Source: a bacterium (GTDB taxonomy: Bacteria > Elusimicrobiota > Elusimicrobia > UBA1565 > UBA9628). From it: DNA of 64,000 nucleotides. The position numbers and the translations under genes are program-made. The notes under the pieces are model-generated. The model was given only the letters and a program-made list of their open reading frames with translations, searched no databases and had not been told where the DNA came from. Where the stretch lies: NCBI GenBank assembly GCA_021799485.1, contig JAJZAK010000002.1, positions 62,001-126,000 of the forward strand, in the 5' to 3' direction. Below, piece after piece: positions 35,089 through 46,150 of the stretch. Each line of letters starts with the position of its first letter. Within the stretch, counting starts at the first letter, position 1.

Positions 35089-35331
35089 ATGAAAATCGCC
35101 ACCCCGGGCGGGGGTGGCGGCATTGACCACAGAGAACATTGCGGGGGCAAGAGATACGGGCATCAATATTCGCATCTGCCCGAACTGACGCTCGATCTCT
35201 CGACCAAGGGCAAAGGCCGCTGGCCCTTCGGCTGGGAGGTCCTGCGCGAGCTCAAGTATCCGGCCGACTATCCCTTTCCGCCCAAGCCGCCCCCGGCCGG
35301 CCCCTGCGGCTGGGGCGGGGCCCGGTATTGA
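35089..35331 (+). pseudogene. possible 3' remnant of a gene
   Basis: An 80-residue frame whose second half (from about HLPELTLDLSTKGKGRWPFG) has the G/C-rich third positions of genuine genes, while its start lies inside a hairpin. It may be the tail of a truncated gene. No family recognised. Confidence 0.3.
35092..35119 (-). terminator. probable rho-independent terminator of the abiE operon
   Basis: CGCCACCCC (35097-35105) and GGGGTGGCG (35111-35119) form a 9-bp stem with a 5-nt loop. Read on the minus strand the stem is followed by ATTTTCATTTTC, a reasonable U-tract. It is about 245 bp beyond the abiEii stop. Confidence 0.5.
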
Positions 35332-35364
35332 CCTGGCTCGTCTGAGGTGGGCGGCGCTGCTTAG

Positions 35365-36411
35365 TCAGCGGCTTGCGTTCACCTGGCGCTCGATTTCGGC
35401 AATCACGGCCAGGATATCGTCTAGCGACGGCGGAGTTCCGAAGATCATTTCCCGCATCTTCGCGTAGTCCTCCTCCAGTTCCTTCTTGCGGGACGGCGGC
35501 GGAACGAGCCTGAGGCTGCCTGGAACCGCTTCATCATACTTCGCGGCCGCGGCTCGGAAGAAGACTGTCTTATGTTCCACGACGCTCTTGAGCAGCCCCA
35601 GGTCGCCGAGAGCCTTCTTCCCGACGCCTTTCTCGTAGAGCTTCATGACGTCGTAGTAATGCCTGGATTGGCGCGGCAGGAGGGGCTTCCCTGAAGGTCG
35701 ATGGTAGCAGACGTGCAGAATCGTGGCCTTCTCCCAGAATGTCCGTTCGGGAGAGAGGGCTTTCACTTCGCAGGAGGGATTCTTAAACGGCTTCGGAACG
35801 GCTTGCGCGGCGTAGGAAGTGACCGTCGCCTGCTGTGCGGGCCATTGATCTCCCCGCGCGCCAAGCTCGAGCCGGACCACGGGCAGTTGATATCTGGCCA
35901 TGGATTCGTCTCGTTCGCCGACCCCGGCGGGGTAGTGGAACAATAAGGTCTGCGCGTCAGGATCGTCCTGGGCGAGTTCGAGTCGCCAGGTCTTCTGCGA
36001 CTGGGCCGTCCCAAGGGCTGCGGCAAAGGCGCTCCGGAGTTTAGGCAAGTACCGATCCCGGATCATCTCCCTACAGGCATCGGATAGCCCTTCCAGACGT
36101 TTCGATTCCTGCTGCCTGCTCCGAGCCTTCGAGGGATCGTTGTCGCCTCCGAATCCCAGTGCGCTCCGGTCGAAGGAAAGATCGACATCTTCCGAAAATC
36201 GGTCGATGGCCTCGTAGACCTTGGAGAGGCTCGTTCCTCCCTTGAAAACAAGCCCCGCGGGAGAATTTTCCAGGTTGAAGATGCGTTTGAGCGTCCAGCA
36301 GACCCAAAAATCCTTCTCTACCAGGGATGGGCGCATGTCCCTGCGCTTGGCGGATGCGGTGCCGAAGAGCTCGGAGCGGTCGCTCGCGGGAAGACGCGCT
36401 ATGTCATCCAT
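35365..36411 (-). CDS. AbiEii-family nucleotidyltransferase toxin
   Basis: A 348-residue protein from ATG 36411, which overlaps the antitoxin gene by 8 bp. The family signature is clear: VEKDFWVCWTLKRIF, LVFKGGTSLSKVYEAIDRF and SEDVDLSF, giving the nucleotidyltransferase GG(T)S and D-X-D residues. Known AbiEii toxins are type IV TA components that add nucleotides to tRNA and cause growth arrest, giving phage protection. Ends 270 bp before a terminator-like hairpin. Confidence 0.9.
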   Translation of the reverse strand: MDDIARLPASDRSELFGTASAKRRDMRPSLVEKDFWVCWTLKRIFNLENSPAGLVFKGGTSLSKVYEAIDRFSEDVDLSFDRSALGFGGDNDPSKARSRQQESKRLEGLSDACREMIRDRYLPKLRSAFAAALGTAQSQKTWRLELAQDDPDAQTLLFHYPAGVGERDESMARYQLPVVRLELGARGDQWPAQQATVTSYAAQAVPKPFKNPSCEVKALSPERTFWEKATILHVCYHRPSGKPLLPRQSRHYYDVMKLYEKGVGKKALGDLGLLKSVVEHKTVFFRAAAAKYDEAVPGSLRLVPPPSRKKELEEDYAKMREMIFGTPPSLDDILAVIAEIERQVNASR

Positions 36412-37006
36412 TGCAGACCTTGCGTACCGCATCGGCGATCCAGCCGGTGACGTACCACAAGTCCTTGAGGAGCTTGCGTTTGTCCTCAGCTGGAAGCCTC
36501 TTACGCAAATGCGCCACGGTATCCTCCCGTATGGAGTCTTTGCCCATATGGTGAAGCGCTTGGAAGACCATGGCGCTTGTCGGACTGCCTAGGGGAAGGT
36601 CCCTGGGTGAGACGTGCTTCATGGTGAACACGCTGCCGCCCACGCGGATGTTCCTGGACTTGCCGTCAGTGAGGTAAACCGGTTTCGCGGGAACCTGGGT
36701 TGAGAGGCCGAGCCAGTTCGCAGCCACCGCGCCGGACGGGACGACGCGGCTGCCGGTCTTCCTGGCGATGGCCTGGGCGACTGCATCCATGTCCGGGGAG
36801 ACTTCGATACCCAAAGTTGGGTTCAGCTTGGGGATATGATACAGCCCCTGGCCGAGACGCTTGACGGCCTTGTGCGCGGCCAGCCGTGATAAGGCTTGGT
36901 CGACCGCCGCGCGAGAGCCAAGGTCGAGGAAATCCTTGCTGGCGTGGACCTTCCCCGCGCCAAGCCTGCGCATGCGGGCCAAGACCTTCTTCTGGATGGA
37001 ATCCAT
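36404..37006 (-). CDS. AbiEi/DUF6088-type antitoxin and regulator
   Basis: A 200-residue protein with an N-terminal winged-helix-like region (IQKKVLARMRRLGAGKVH, AVDQALSRLAAHKAVKRLGQGLYHIP) and a C-terminal domain typical of DUF6088/AbiEi proteins. These neutralise AbiEii and repress their own promoter. A perfect 9-bp-arm palindrome 12 bp upstream of the start is the likely operator. Confidence 0.85.
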   Translation of the reverse strand: MDSIQKKVLARMRRLGAGKVHASKDFLDLGSRAAVDQALSRLAAHKAVKRLGQGLYHIPKLNPTLGIEVSPDMDAVAQAIARKTGSRVVPSGAVAANWLGLSTQVPAKPVYLTDGKSRNIRVGGSVFTMKHVSPRDLPLGSPTSAMVFQALHHMGKDSIREDTVAHLRKRLPAEDKRKLLKDLWYVTGWIADAVRKVCNG

Positions 37007-37017
37007 GGCGTTTATTG

Positions 37018-37046
37018 TGTCAGAAAAGGATATACTATTTCTGACA
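37018..37046. promoter_or_regulatory. palindromic operator of the abiE operon
   Basis: TGTCAGAAA (37018-37026) and TTTCTGACA (37038-37046) are perfect arms 11 bp apart, immediately before the antitoxin start at 37006. A/T-rich -10-like sequence lies inside the spacer, so binding should block transcription. Confidence 0.7.
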
Positions 37047-37072
37047 AAAAATCAAGGGTTGAGAAGCAAAAA

Positions 37073-37103
37073 TGGCACAGTAGTTTGGCACAGCTTGGCA
37101 CAG
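37073..37103. repeat. three short direct repeats
   Basis: TGGCACAG occurs at 37073-37080, 37086-37093 and 37096-37103, between the abiE operator and the broken SEC-C gene. Purpose unknown. Confidence 0.5.
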
Positions 37104-37142
37104 TATCGCCTTACTGCAAGCGTAGAATTGCATCCTCCAAGG

Positions 37143-38101
37143 TCACCACAGATGGAGCGCAGCTGGTAGCGCCGGAGGAGTTGCCACGCCGCAGCACCGC
37201 TTGTATTTTTTCCCGCTTCCGCAGGGGCAGAGATCGTTCCGGCCGACCTTGGCAATCATATCGGCTTTGTTGAGGCTGCGGTCTGCAACTTGGACTGCGG
37301 TAAAACTGGTGCCGGCACAGCCAATACCACACGCACTCGATGCGGTCGTTCCTTGGTCCGCCCGGTTTCCGGGATGATGGCGAAATCGACGGCTGGCATG
37401 ATGCCCACGGTTTTCATGCTGACGACGAGCAGGTCCTCGCAGAACGTGAGCATGTTCTCCACGTACGTCGTCATGTCGTGGGCTATTCCAGTGCGCGGTT
37501 GATCATTGCGCTTCCAGGACGGGACGTAGAAGTTTCTGGTCGCCTCATCGAACTCGAAGTTATGGACGTGCAGGTGTCCTGATCTGCCGTCCGGGTGCTC
37601 AGCGGCGTTACGTTTATATATAAGCTCGCGAATCCATTCTTCCTGGTCCGCCTTGATCAACTGGGCAAGATGATGGTCCTGACCAAAGCGCTTGCCGCAC
37701 CATTTGATAATGTCGTCGTACCTAGGCCCGTTGAACTCCTTGTCGAAGAATATTTTGAACAAGCCAGCCGCGTCGCGCAGTACGTCATTCGCATTGGTGA
37801 GGAACTGTTCGACGTCGCGCTCTAAATCAAGCACATGCAAAACCGTGATGGCGTGGGGCTGGGTCTCAAATCCCTTGGCTTTCACCTCGGCGACGACAGC
37901 GTCCACGGCGGCCGTCAAACGCTTTGCAATGACATCGCAGGTGACGAGGCGGGGATAGAGTTTGCCGAAGTGCTCGACAACCTGGTCCTTCCGCTCCTTG
38001 GGTATCGTGCAGAAACCAAGCAGCTCGCTCGACTAAAGAATGAGCCGCGTCATGATCTCGTACGATTCCGGGCCGCCTATTTTCTTGATCTGAAACATCA
38101 T
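37143..38101 (-). pseudogene. broken gene with C-terminal SEC-C zinc motif
   Basis: Read from ATG 38101 the frame codes MMFQIKKIGGPESYEIMT and stops at an in-frame TAG (38035-38033); the same frame continues with SSELLGFCTIPKERKDQ and on through the 220-residue track ORF, rich in residues typical of a helical domain. A TGA at 37258 ends that frame, but the neighbouring frame carries [19 protein letters not shown], a textbook SEC-C motif, down to TGA 37143. One extra base in a TTTT run near 37295 would join them. Thus one nonsense change and one frameshift interrupt a gene for a roughly 318-residue SEC-C protein of unknown role. Confidence 0.75.
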
Positions 38102-38123
38102 TGTGGTCAATAAAGTGATCGCA

Positions 38124-38207
38124 TCAATGTGGTGATTTTCGGATGAGAGCGACAATGCCTTTGAGTCCAGGGCGCTCCGGCAATTTCCGTCGCTGCCTGA
38201 TGCTCAT
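38124..38207 (-). CDS. 27-codon ORF coupled to the second RhuM gene
   Basis: ATG 38207 overlaps the RhuM stop (ATGA). It codes MSIRQRRKLPERPGLKG and nine further residues. Basic and short; it might be a real coupled micro-protein or chance. Listed because every other junction in this operon shows the same overlap style. Confidence 0.3.
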   Translation of the reverse strand: MSIRQRRKLPERPGLKGIVALIRKSPH

Positions 38208-39259
38208 TGCGCCCCGCGGTTCTTCTTGCGCCTGAGTTCCTTTGCGGGCTTGCTTTCCAGCTGCTTGGCGACCTGGTCGAAGTCTTCGTCTGGCATGGCG
38301 GCTTCCTGGGCCAGCCTTTTCTTCTCGAACTGATCGTATCGCTCCAACGCGAGCTTTTGGGCGACTTCCATGGAAACCTTGCCGGGGTGTTCCAGGATCT
38401 GCCGTTCGTTGAATTTCAGGAAGGCGTCGAGTCTTTCCCTCCAATCCTTCATGTAGAGCGGTTGCCGGCGCTCGGCTTGCGTTTCGGCATAATCGAGGTA
38501 CATGGTGACGATGCGATTCAAGTCTCGAATTTCCTTCTCGTTGAGGTAGTTCTTGGCGATGGTGACATCTTGCCGACGAACCTTTGCGCCCTTCCAGCTT
38601 GTCAAACCCATGTTCGGCTTCTCCGTGTCTGCGCGTTGCGAGATGATCTCGGCGGCGGTATAACCTGTAACCGCCCAGTGGAGTTTGTTCTGGACGATCT
38701 GGAAGAACTCCTGAGTCGCCGGAGCGGCCGGATCGTAGTCGATGGCCAGCTTGTAGATGTCGCGAAGCTTCTGGTAGAAGCGCTTCTCGGAGGCTCGAAT
38801 CTCCCGTATGCGCTCGAGGAGCTCATCGAAATAGTCGGTCCCCAGGGTCCGGCCCTCCTTGAGGCGCTCGTCGTCCATCGTGAAGCCTTTGACGAGGTAT
38901 TCCCGCAGCCGCTCGGTCGCCCATTTGCGAAACTGGGTGCCGCGGTGCGAACGCACCCGATAGCCGACGGATAGGATAACGTCCAGATTGTAAAACGAGG
39001 TGGTGTACTTTTTGCCGTCCGCGGCAGTTGTTAAGTAACTCTTAATAACTGGCTCGGAGTCCAGCTCGCCCTCCTGGAAGATGTTTCGGATATGCATGCT
39101 GATATTCGGGATACTCGTCTGGAATAGCTCGGCCATCAGGGCCTGGGTCAGCCAGACGGTATTGTCCTCGAGACGGACCTGAATGCGGCTCTTGCCGTCC
39201 TCGGACTGGTAAATCAGTATCTCAGACTTGCTACCCGGCTTGCCTTGAGGATCGCTCAT
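38204..39259 (-). CDS. RhuM-family protein
   Basis: A 351-residue protein of the RhuM family, first described as virulence proteins and often found beside type I restriction genes. The N-terminal DNA-binding-like region NTVWLTQALMAELF..HIRNIFQEGEL and the core [20 protein letters not shown] and GTQFRKWATERLREYLVKGF are clear; residues 170-250 hold a second helical domain. Unlike its paralogue at 43775-44806 it lacks a Fic motif. Start overlaps the upstream gene by 4 bp (ATGA). Confidence 0.88.
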   Translation of the reverse strand: MSDPQGKPGSKSEILIYQSEDGKSRIQVRLEDNTVWLTQALMAELFQTSIPNISMHIRNIFQEGELDSEPVIKSYLTTAADGKKYTTSFYNLDVILSVGYRVRSHRGTQFRKWATERLREYLVKGFTMDDERLKEGRTLGTDYFDELLERIREIRASEKRFYQKLRDIYKLAIDYDPAAPATQEFFQIVQNKLHWAVTGYTAAEIISQRADTEKPNMGLTSWKGAKVRRQDVTIAKNYLNEKEIRDLNRIVTMYLDYAETQAERRQPLYMKDWRERLDAFLKFNERQILEHPGKVSMEVAQKLALERYDQFEKKRLAQEAAMPDEDFDQVAKQLESKPAKELRRKKNRGAQ

Positions 39260-39873
39260 CGTCTGCGCCGCCCGAGCGCCTTGTTGGCCGCGGCCAAATC
39301 GAAGGCCTCGGGATCGAAGTCATCCCCGACCCAATCGACCATCTCATCGTGCTGCTCGTGCTTGGGGTCGCGCAGCGCGGCAAGCAAGTCTTCGTAGCCG
39401 CCGATCCCGCCGCAATCCTCCGGCGGGCAGGCCCCCGCGCCGGCCAGGCACTCGGGCCCCTTGAACGCGGGAGTCGCGGGCGTGATGGCCTCTACCTTGA
39501 CCTCATGCCCCCAGCTGTCGCCCATGTCGTACTCGTAGTAGAACTTGGAGCCGGTTTTCCGCGCGATGTCCCAAAGCATGAAATTCCGCTCGTCCTTGAC
39601 GTCGTCCCAATCCGGCATCCGCGGCGCGATGCGCGTCTTGCCGACGTGGAACATGTGCAGATGGCTGTTGCTCCAGCCCATGACGTACTGGATGGCCCGA
39701 TGGAGGCTTCCCAGGTTCGTGTCGCCGGGCACGAGGACCCGCCGCCAGACCGGCGGCTCCGCGCCTACCAGCGTGATCTTGAGCTGGTAGACCTTGGCCG
39801 CGGCCTCGTCTAACTCCTTCTTGACCTCGTTGGGGACCCAGCCACGATTCAGAAACTGTTCAATGTTTTTCAT
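39256..39873 (-). CDS. plasmid pRiA4b ORF-3 family protein
   Basis: About 205 residues from ATG 39873 (TTG 39882 possible). Family blocks: VYQLKITLVGAEPPVWRRV, LHRAIQYVMGWSNSHLHMF, FYYEYDMGDSWGHEVKVE, CLAGAGACPPEDCGGIGGY. This family is widespread on plasmids and in mobile regions; no biochemical role is firmly known. It sits between a broken gene and a RhuM gene in the restriction operon. Confidence 0.9.
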   Translation of the reverse strand: MKNIEQFLNRGWVPNEVKKELDEAAAKVYQLKITLVGAEPPVWRRVLVPGDTNLGSLHRAIQYVMGWSNSHLHMFHVGKTRIAPRMPDWDDVKDERNFMLWDIARKTGSKFYYEYDMGDSWGHEVKVEAITPATPAFKGPECLAGAGACPPEDCGGIGGYEDLLAALRDPKHEQHDEMVDWVGDDFDPEAFDLAAANKALGRRRR

Positions 39874-39878
39874 CGTGT

Positions 39879-40622
39879 TCAAAGCTCCTCAGAAACTTTC
39901 TGGAGTTTCGCCTGCATATCGCTCGAAAAGCACTGCGGGGCGACGAGTTGGAGTGCCTTAAGCATGCCGACTCCCACCTGAGAAGCGGTCTTCAATGTCG
40001 CAACGATCATATCCGCATTGGCCGTCAGGTAGCTGACTTCAAAATGACTTTCGTTTTCTGCCTCTGTTATCTTTAGCGATCCGCTGAGCGCCCGCTCGTT
40101 TGGATGCGCGCCCCAGTCGATAGTCCCGTCATAGAGAACTCGAAAGACCTTTGCTAACGCGGCATCCTTGCCTTCCAGGAATGCCTGGATATCTTGAATC
40201 TTAAAATTGGCCTTCACGGCTTTACGGGTCTCGTCGCTGTCATGGCGGAACATCCAGGTCCTGCCCAAGTCCGGCTTGTGGTGAATGTAAAATCCATACA
40301 GCGAATATTCGAGAACGCTTCTGAGAAGGCAGTGAGCCTCGGAGAGTTGCGTGTTAGCGGCCAATTGGACGGTGGCCAGGAACGCGGAATGTGCCTTGAG
40401 GAACAGAAGCAATGGAAACAAGGATCTGTTGTTGTCCATATTTCGATGAACGGCACGGAATATGGCGTCAATGTCAATCAGTCTCTGGAATGATTCCCGT
40501 CGATTGACAAAAGTGGCATAGGCATTCCCGCGTGCCTGCTCAAAGAAATCCGTTATAGGGTCTTACCCCCAGCCTTCGGGCGGAATCGGGGCGGCCGCAT
40601 TTCTAGGTTTGGTCATATTCAT
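39879..40622 (-). pseudogene. helical protein gene interrupted by an in-frame TAA
   Basis: The track shows 186 residues from an internal ATG. Upstream in the same frame the sequence keeps coding character (DPITDFFEQARGNAYATF and on) back to a TAA at 40565-40563, beyond which MNMTKPRNAAAPIPPEGWG leads to ATG 40622, only 3 bp after the hsdR stop. The natural gene therefore starts at 40622 and is cut by one nonsense codon at position 20. The protein looks all-helical, similar in style to DUF5677-like proteins; internal initiation could still give a shorter product. Confidence 0.65.
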
Positions 40623-40625
40623 CTG

Positions 40626-43774
<3,149 letters not shown>

Positions 43775-43778
<4 letters not shown>

Positions 43779-44806
43779 TGATCGTTATCCTCTAAGAAAT
43801 TCAGTATGAGTCGAACCAGCATTTCCTTTTGCGCCGGTTCGCTTTCGGCTACGAGGAGCGCCAGCGCGGCCACCGCATGATTGGTCAGCCGCGCCGCCGC
43901 ATCCGACTCTCGCCAAAGGCCGTTGCGGCGGAGGTATTCCAGGAACAAGAGAGTTCCGATACGCTTGTTGCCGTCGGTGAATGGATGATCCTTGACGAGA
44001 AAATAGAGCAGATGCGCCGCCCGCTCCTGGGCGGTGGGATAAAGCGGCTTACCGTCAAAGGTCTGTTCAATCGTCGCGAGAATAGCGCCGAACTGATTCG
44101 AACGTTCCAGAGCGAAGAGTTCAGAGGTCTCGCCGCGAGAAGCGAGATGCTCGCGCAGCTGACTGACGGCTTCTCGCGCTTCGGAGAGAGTGAAAGAAGT
44201 TTTCGGAGAAACCGGCTTTCTTGGCGAGGCGGGTAGGCGGTTCTCGTCGTATTCTAACAGAAGGCGCCAAGCGGCGGCATAGCGCGCGATGAGGTCTAGG
44301 ACGCCTCGCCCTTGTTCGCTTACCAGCTGATGCGCCGACAAGGTTCGCGAAAGAAGCGCCAAAGCGCTTTCTATTTCCGCGAGTCCCTTCTCCCCGAGCC
44401 GGCGCTCGTTGAGCGCGTAGCCGCGCAAGAGATGATTTTTAAGAACTTGGCTTGCCCAAATGCGGAATTGCGTTCCGCGCTTGGAATTGACCCGGTAGCC
44501 GACCGAAAGGATCATATCCAAGTTATAGGATTCTACAATGTAAGTTTTGCCATCCACCGCAGTATGTGCAAATTTTGCACATGCTGAATTTCGCTCAAGC
44601 TCTTTTTCCTTGAAGATATTGCGGATGTGTTTGGTGACTACAGAGCGTTCACGTCCAAAAAGCTTGGCCATCTGATCTTGGGTGAGCCAAACAGTGTCAT
44701 TCTCCAAATGAACGTCGATCTGAATGTCGCCATTCGGCGCTCGATATAAAACAATTTCTCCTCCCGGAAAAGGAGAAACGGGCTGTTTAAATGTTTTTCG
44801 TTTCAT
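43775..44806 (-). CDS. RhuM-Fic fusion protein
   Basis: A 343-residue protein from ATG 44806. The N-terminal half is RhuM-like ([59 protein letters not shown]). The C-terminal half is a Fic domain with an intact active-site motif [15 protein letters not shown] (HXFXDGNKR), so it should transfer AMP or another group from a nucleotide to a protein. It is inserted between the SIR2 gene and hsdR; its 5' flank carries a vestigial hsdR start. Confidence 0.9.
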
Positions 44807-44810
44807 GAAA

Positions 44811-44858
44811 TTACCCCTGAACTTCCTCGACCTCGGGTTCGGTGAATACAAGACTCAT
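44811..44858 (-). pseudogene. vestigial duplicate of the hsdR 5' end
   Basis: From ATG 44858, overlapping the SIR2 stop as ATGA, the frame reads MSLVFTEPEVEEVQG then TAA. The true HsdR begins [15 protein letters not shown], and the DNA is also alike (TTCCTCGACCTCGG in both, plus strand). It looks like the original hsdR start left behind when the RhuM-Fic gene entered. Confidence 0.7.
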
Positions 44859-46150
44859 GAGATGCCCGTTTTAAGAAAGTTTATAGTTTGAGTTGGTTCG
44901 GCGCAGACTCCTTCCATCCCGCCGCAAAAAACAGCCACGGGGCAGTTTTTATCCCCATACAAAAACTCAAACTGGCCGTTCTTCAAGGTTTCCGGCAATT
45001 TCAACCAGTTCTTCTCGCACCGATGCTGGGGATCTCGAAAGCGTAAATTACCGACGCGAAGAGTCTGCGCTAGTCTGCGCGGCCATTCATCGATTCTTCG
45101 TGCAAGAGTGCGCCTGGGACAGTCGGAATCCACCACCAAGACAGGGGGCCGTCTCTTGCGTCTTGCATACAGCATGGTTTTGAGCGCATTATTGACGTGC
45201 TCGTCCCCGAAGCCGTAGCCGCAGATCAGGATGGCGTCGGCTTCATGGACGTGCCGAGGCAACGTGCTGTAAAAAGTCAGGAAAGGATCTTGCTGGATTT
45301 GCTCCAGCTTCCAGCGACCGGCGACAAGGGTCGTCTGAAGCATTCTTTTGTTGTCGGTTGCGGTTGTCAGCAGGACATAGGAACGCACGGCGACATCGGC
45401 GAGGTCCCTCTTCCAGACGATTCTCCATCCAAATTCAGGGCTATCGGCGTGATTGTTTCCCTGTTCGAGATGGTGGTGGACGCTTCCATGGAGATGATAA
45501 ATGAAGCGCCAAGCCGTGTGCCGATGAATCTCACTTGGCGCAAAATGACCGTCGGACAAGGACGAGAATGAGAAGCCTGTAAAGAAATCAGGGAGAGCGC
45601 TATAGGCCGCCGTATCGTAGTTGAGACTATAAATTCCGAGGTCGAATTCCTGGTCGAGTTTCTGAAAGAACCTCTTGTAAGTCTTGAAGGCTTCCGACTC
45701 GGCATCCAGCTTTTGGCACGCTTGCCGCATGTGCGCGGCCAATTTTTTAAAGATCGTTTGAAGCTGGCCCGAAACTTTGACGAAGTGGCAGGTCCCATCC
45801 GCGTCTTTCTGGCTCTTCTCGAAGTTGACGTCTTTAAATACATCGGCCCGGCGCAGCCATTGGAAGACGGGATCCCCACAGTTATTTGGAATAATCCCGT
45901 TCATGAGAGCGTGCATGTCACCGAGAAAATCCTCGTAATTGGACTTAAAATGCTCCCGCGAAAGCGGCGGCGCGGCATCGTAATAGTTCTCCCGATTTTT
46001 TCTCAGACGGCAATAATAATTCACGGCCCTGTTTTCGTCCGCCCATTCGCACGCCCAGTCGCCGACCTTTTTATCCAACTCCATCGCCGAGGGCATTCCC
46101 AGGCCGATGGAACTGCCGGCCCCTAACAACACCAATAGCTTCTTTTTCAC
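44855..46150 (-). CDS. SIR2-like (NAD-binding) protein
   Basis: A 431-residue protein from GTG 46150, overlapping the hsdS stop by 4 bp; the track start is upstream in hsdS. SIR2-fold blocks: LVLLGAGSSIGLGMPSA (dinucleotide loop), GIYSLNYDTAAY (Asn), FIYHLHGSVHHH (catalytic-type His) and ILICGYGFGDEHVNNAL. SIR2 domains in phage-defence systems act as NAD+-depleting effectors; others deacylate. The acylated-lysine zinc finger of deacylases is not evident, which favours an NADase-like role. Located between hsdS and hsdR. Confidence 0.87.
   Translation of the reverse strand: MKKKLLVLLGAGSSIGLGMPSAMELDKKVGDWACEWADENRAVNYYCRLRKNRENYYDAAPPLSREHFKSNYEDFLGDMHALMNGIIPNNCGDPVFQWLRRADVFKDVNFEKSQKDADGTCHFVKVSGQLQTIFKKLAAHMRQACQKLDAESEAFKTYKRFFQKLDQEFDLGIYSLNYDTAAYSALPDFFTGFSFSSLSDGHFAPSEIHRHTAWRFIYHLHGSVHHHLEQGNNHADSPEFGWRIVWKRDLADVAVRSYVLLTTATDNKRMLQTTLVAGRWKLEQIQQDPFLTFYSTLPRHVHEADAILICGYGFGDEHVNNALKTMLYARRKRRPPVLVVDSDCPRRTLARRIDEWPRRLAQTLRVGNLRFRDPQHRCEKNWLKLPETLKNGQFEFLYGDKNCPVAVFCGGMEGVCAEPTQTINFLKTGIS

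Larger units (their letters stand above)
34938..35364. other. 427-bp interval with a terminator-like hairpin and a gene remnant
   Basis: Between the ATPase gene and abiEii. The first 150 bp show nothing coding. A strong hairpin sits at 35097-35119 and a coding-looking but unplaced frame at 35089-35331; both are listed separately. Confidence 0.5.

Noticed and set aside
35139-35148. 10-bp match (TTGCGGGGGC) to the tRNA-fMet 3' end, possible left attachment site
   Set aside because: Too short and GC-rich to exceed chance; no longer repeat of the tRNA end was found in the window.
37143-40622. Possible stop-codon recoding explaining the in-frame TAG and TAA
   Set aside because: One is TAG and the other TAA, and both codons end ordinary genes in this window; gene decay or read errors are simpler.
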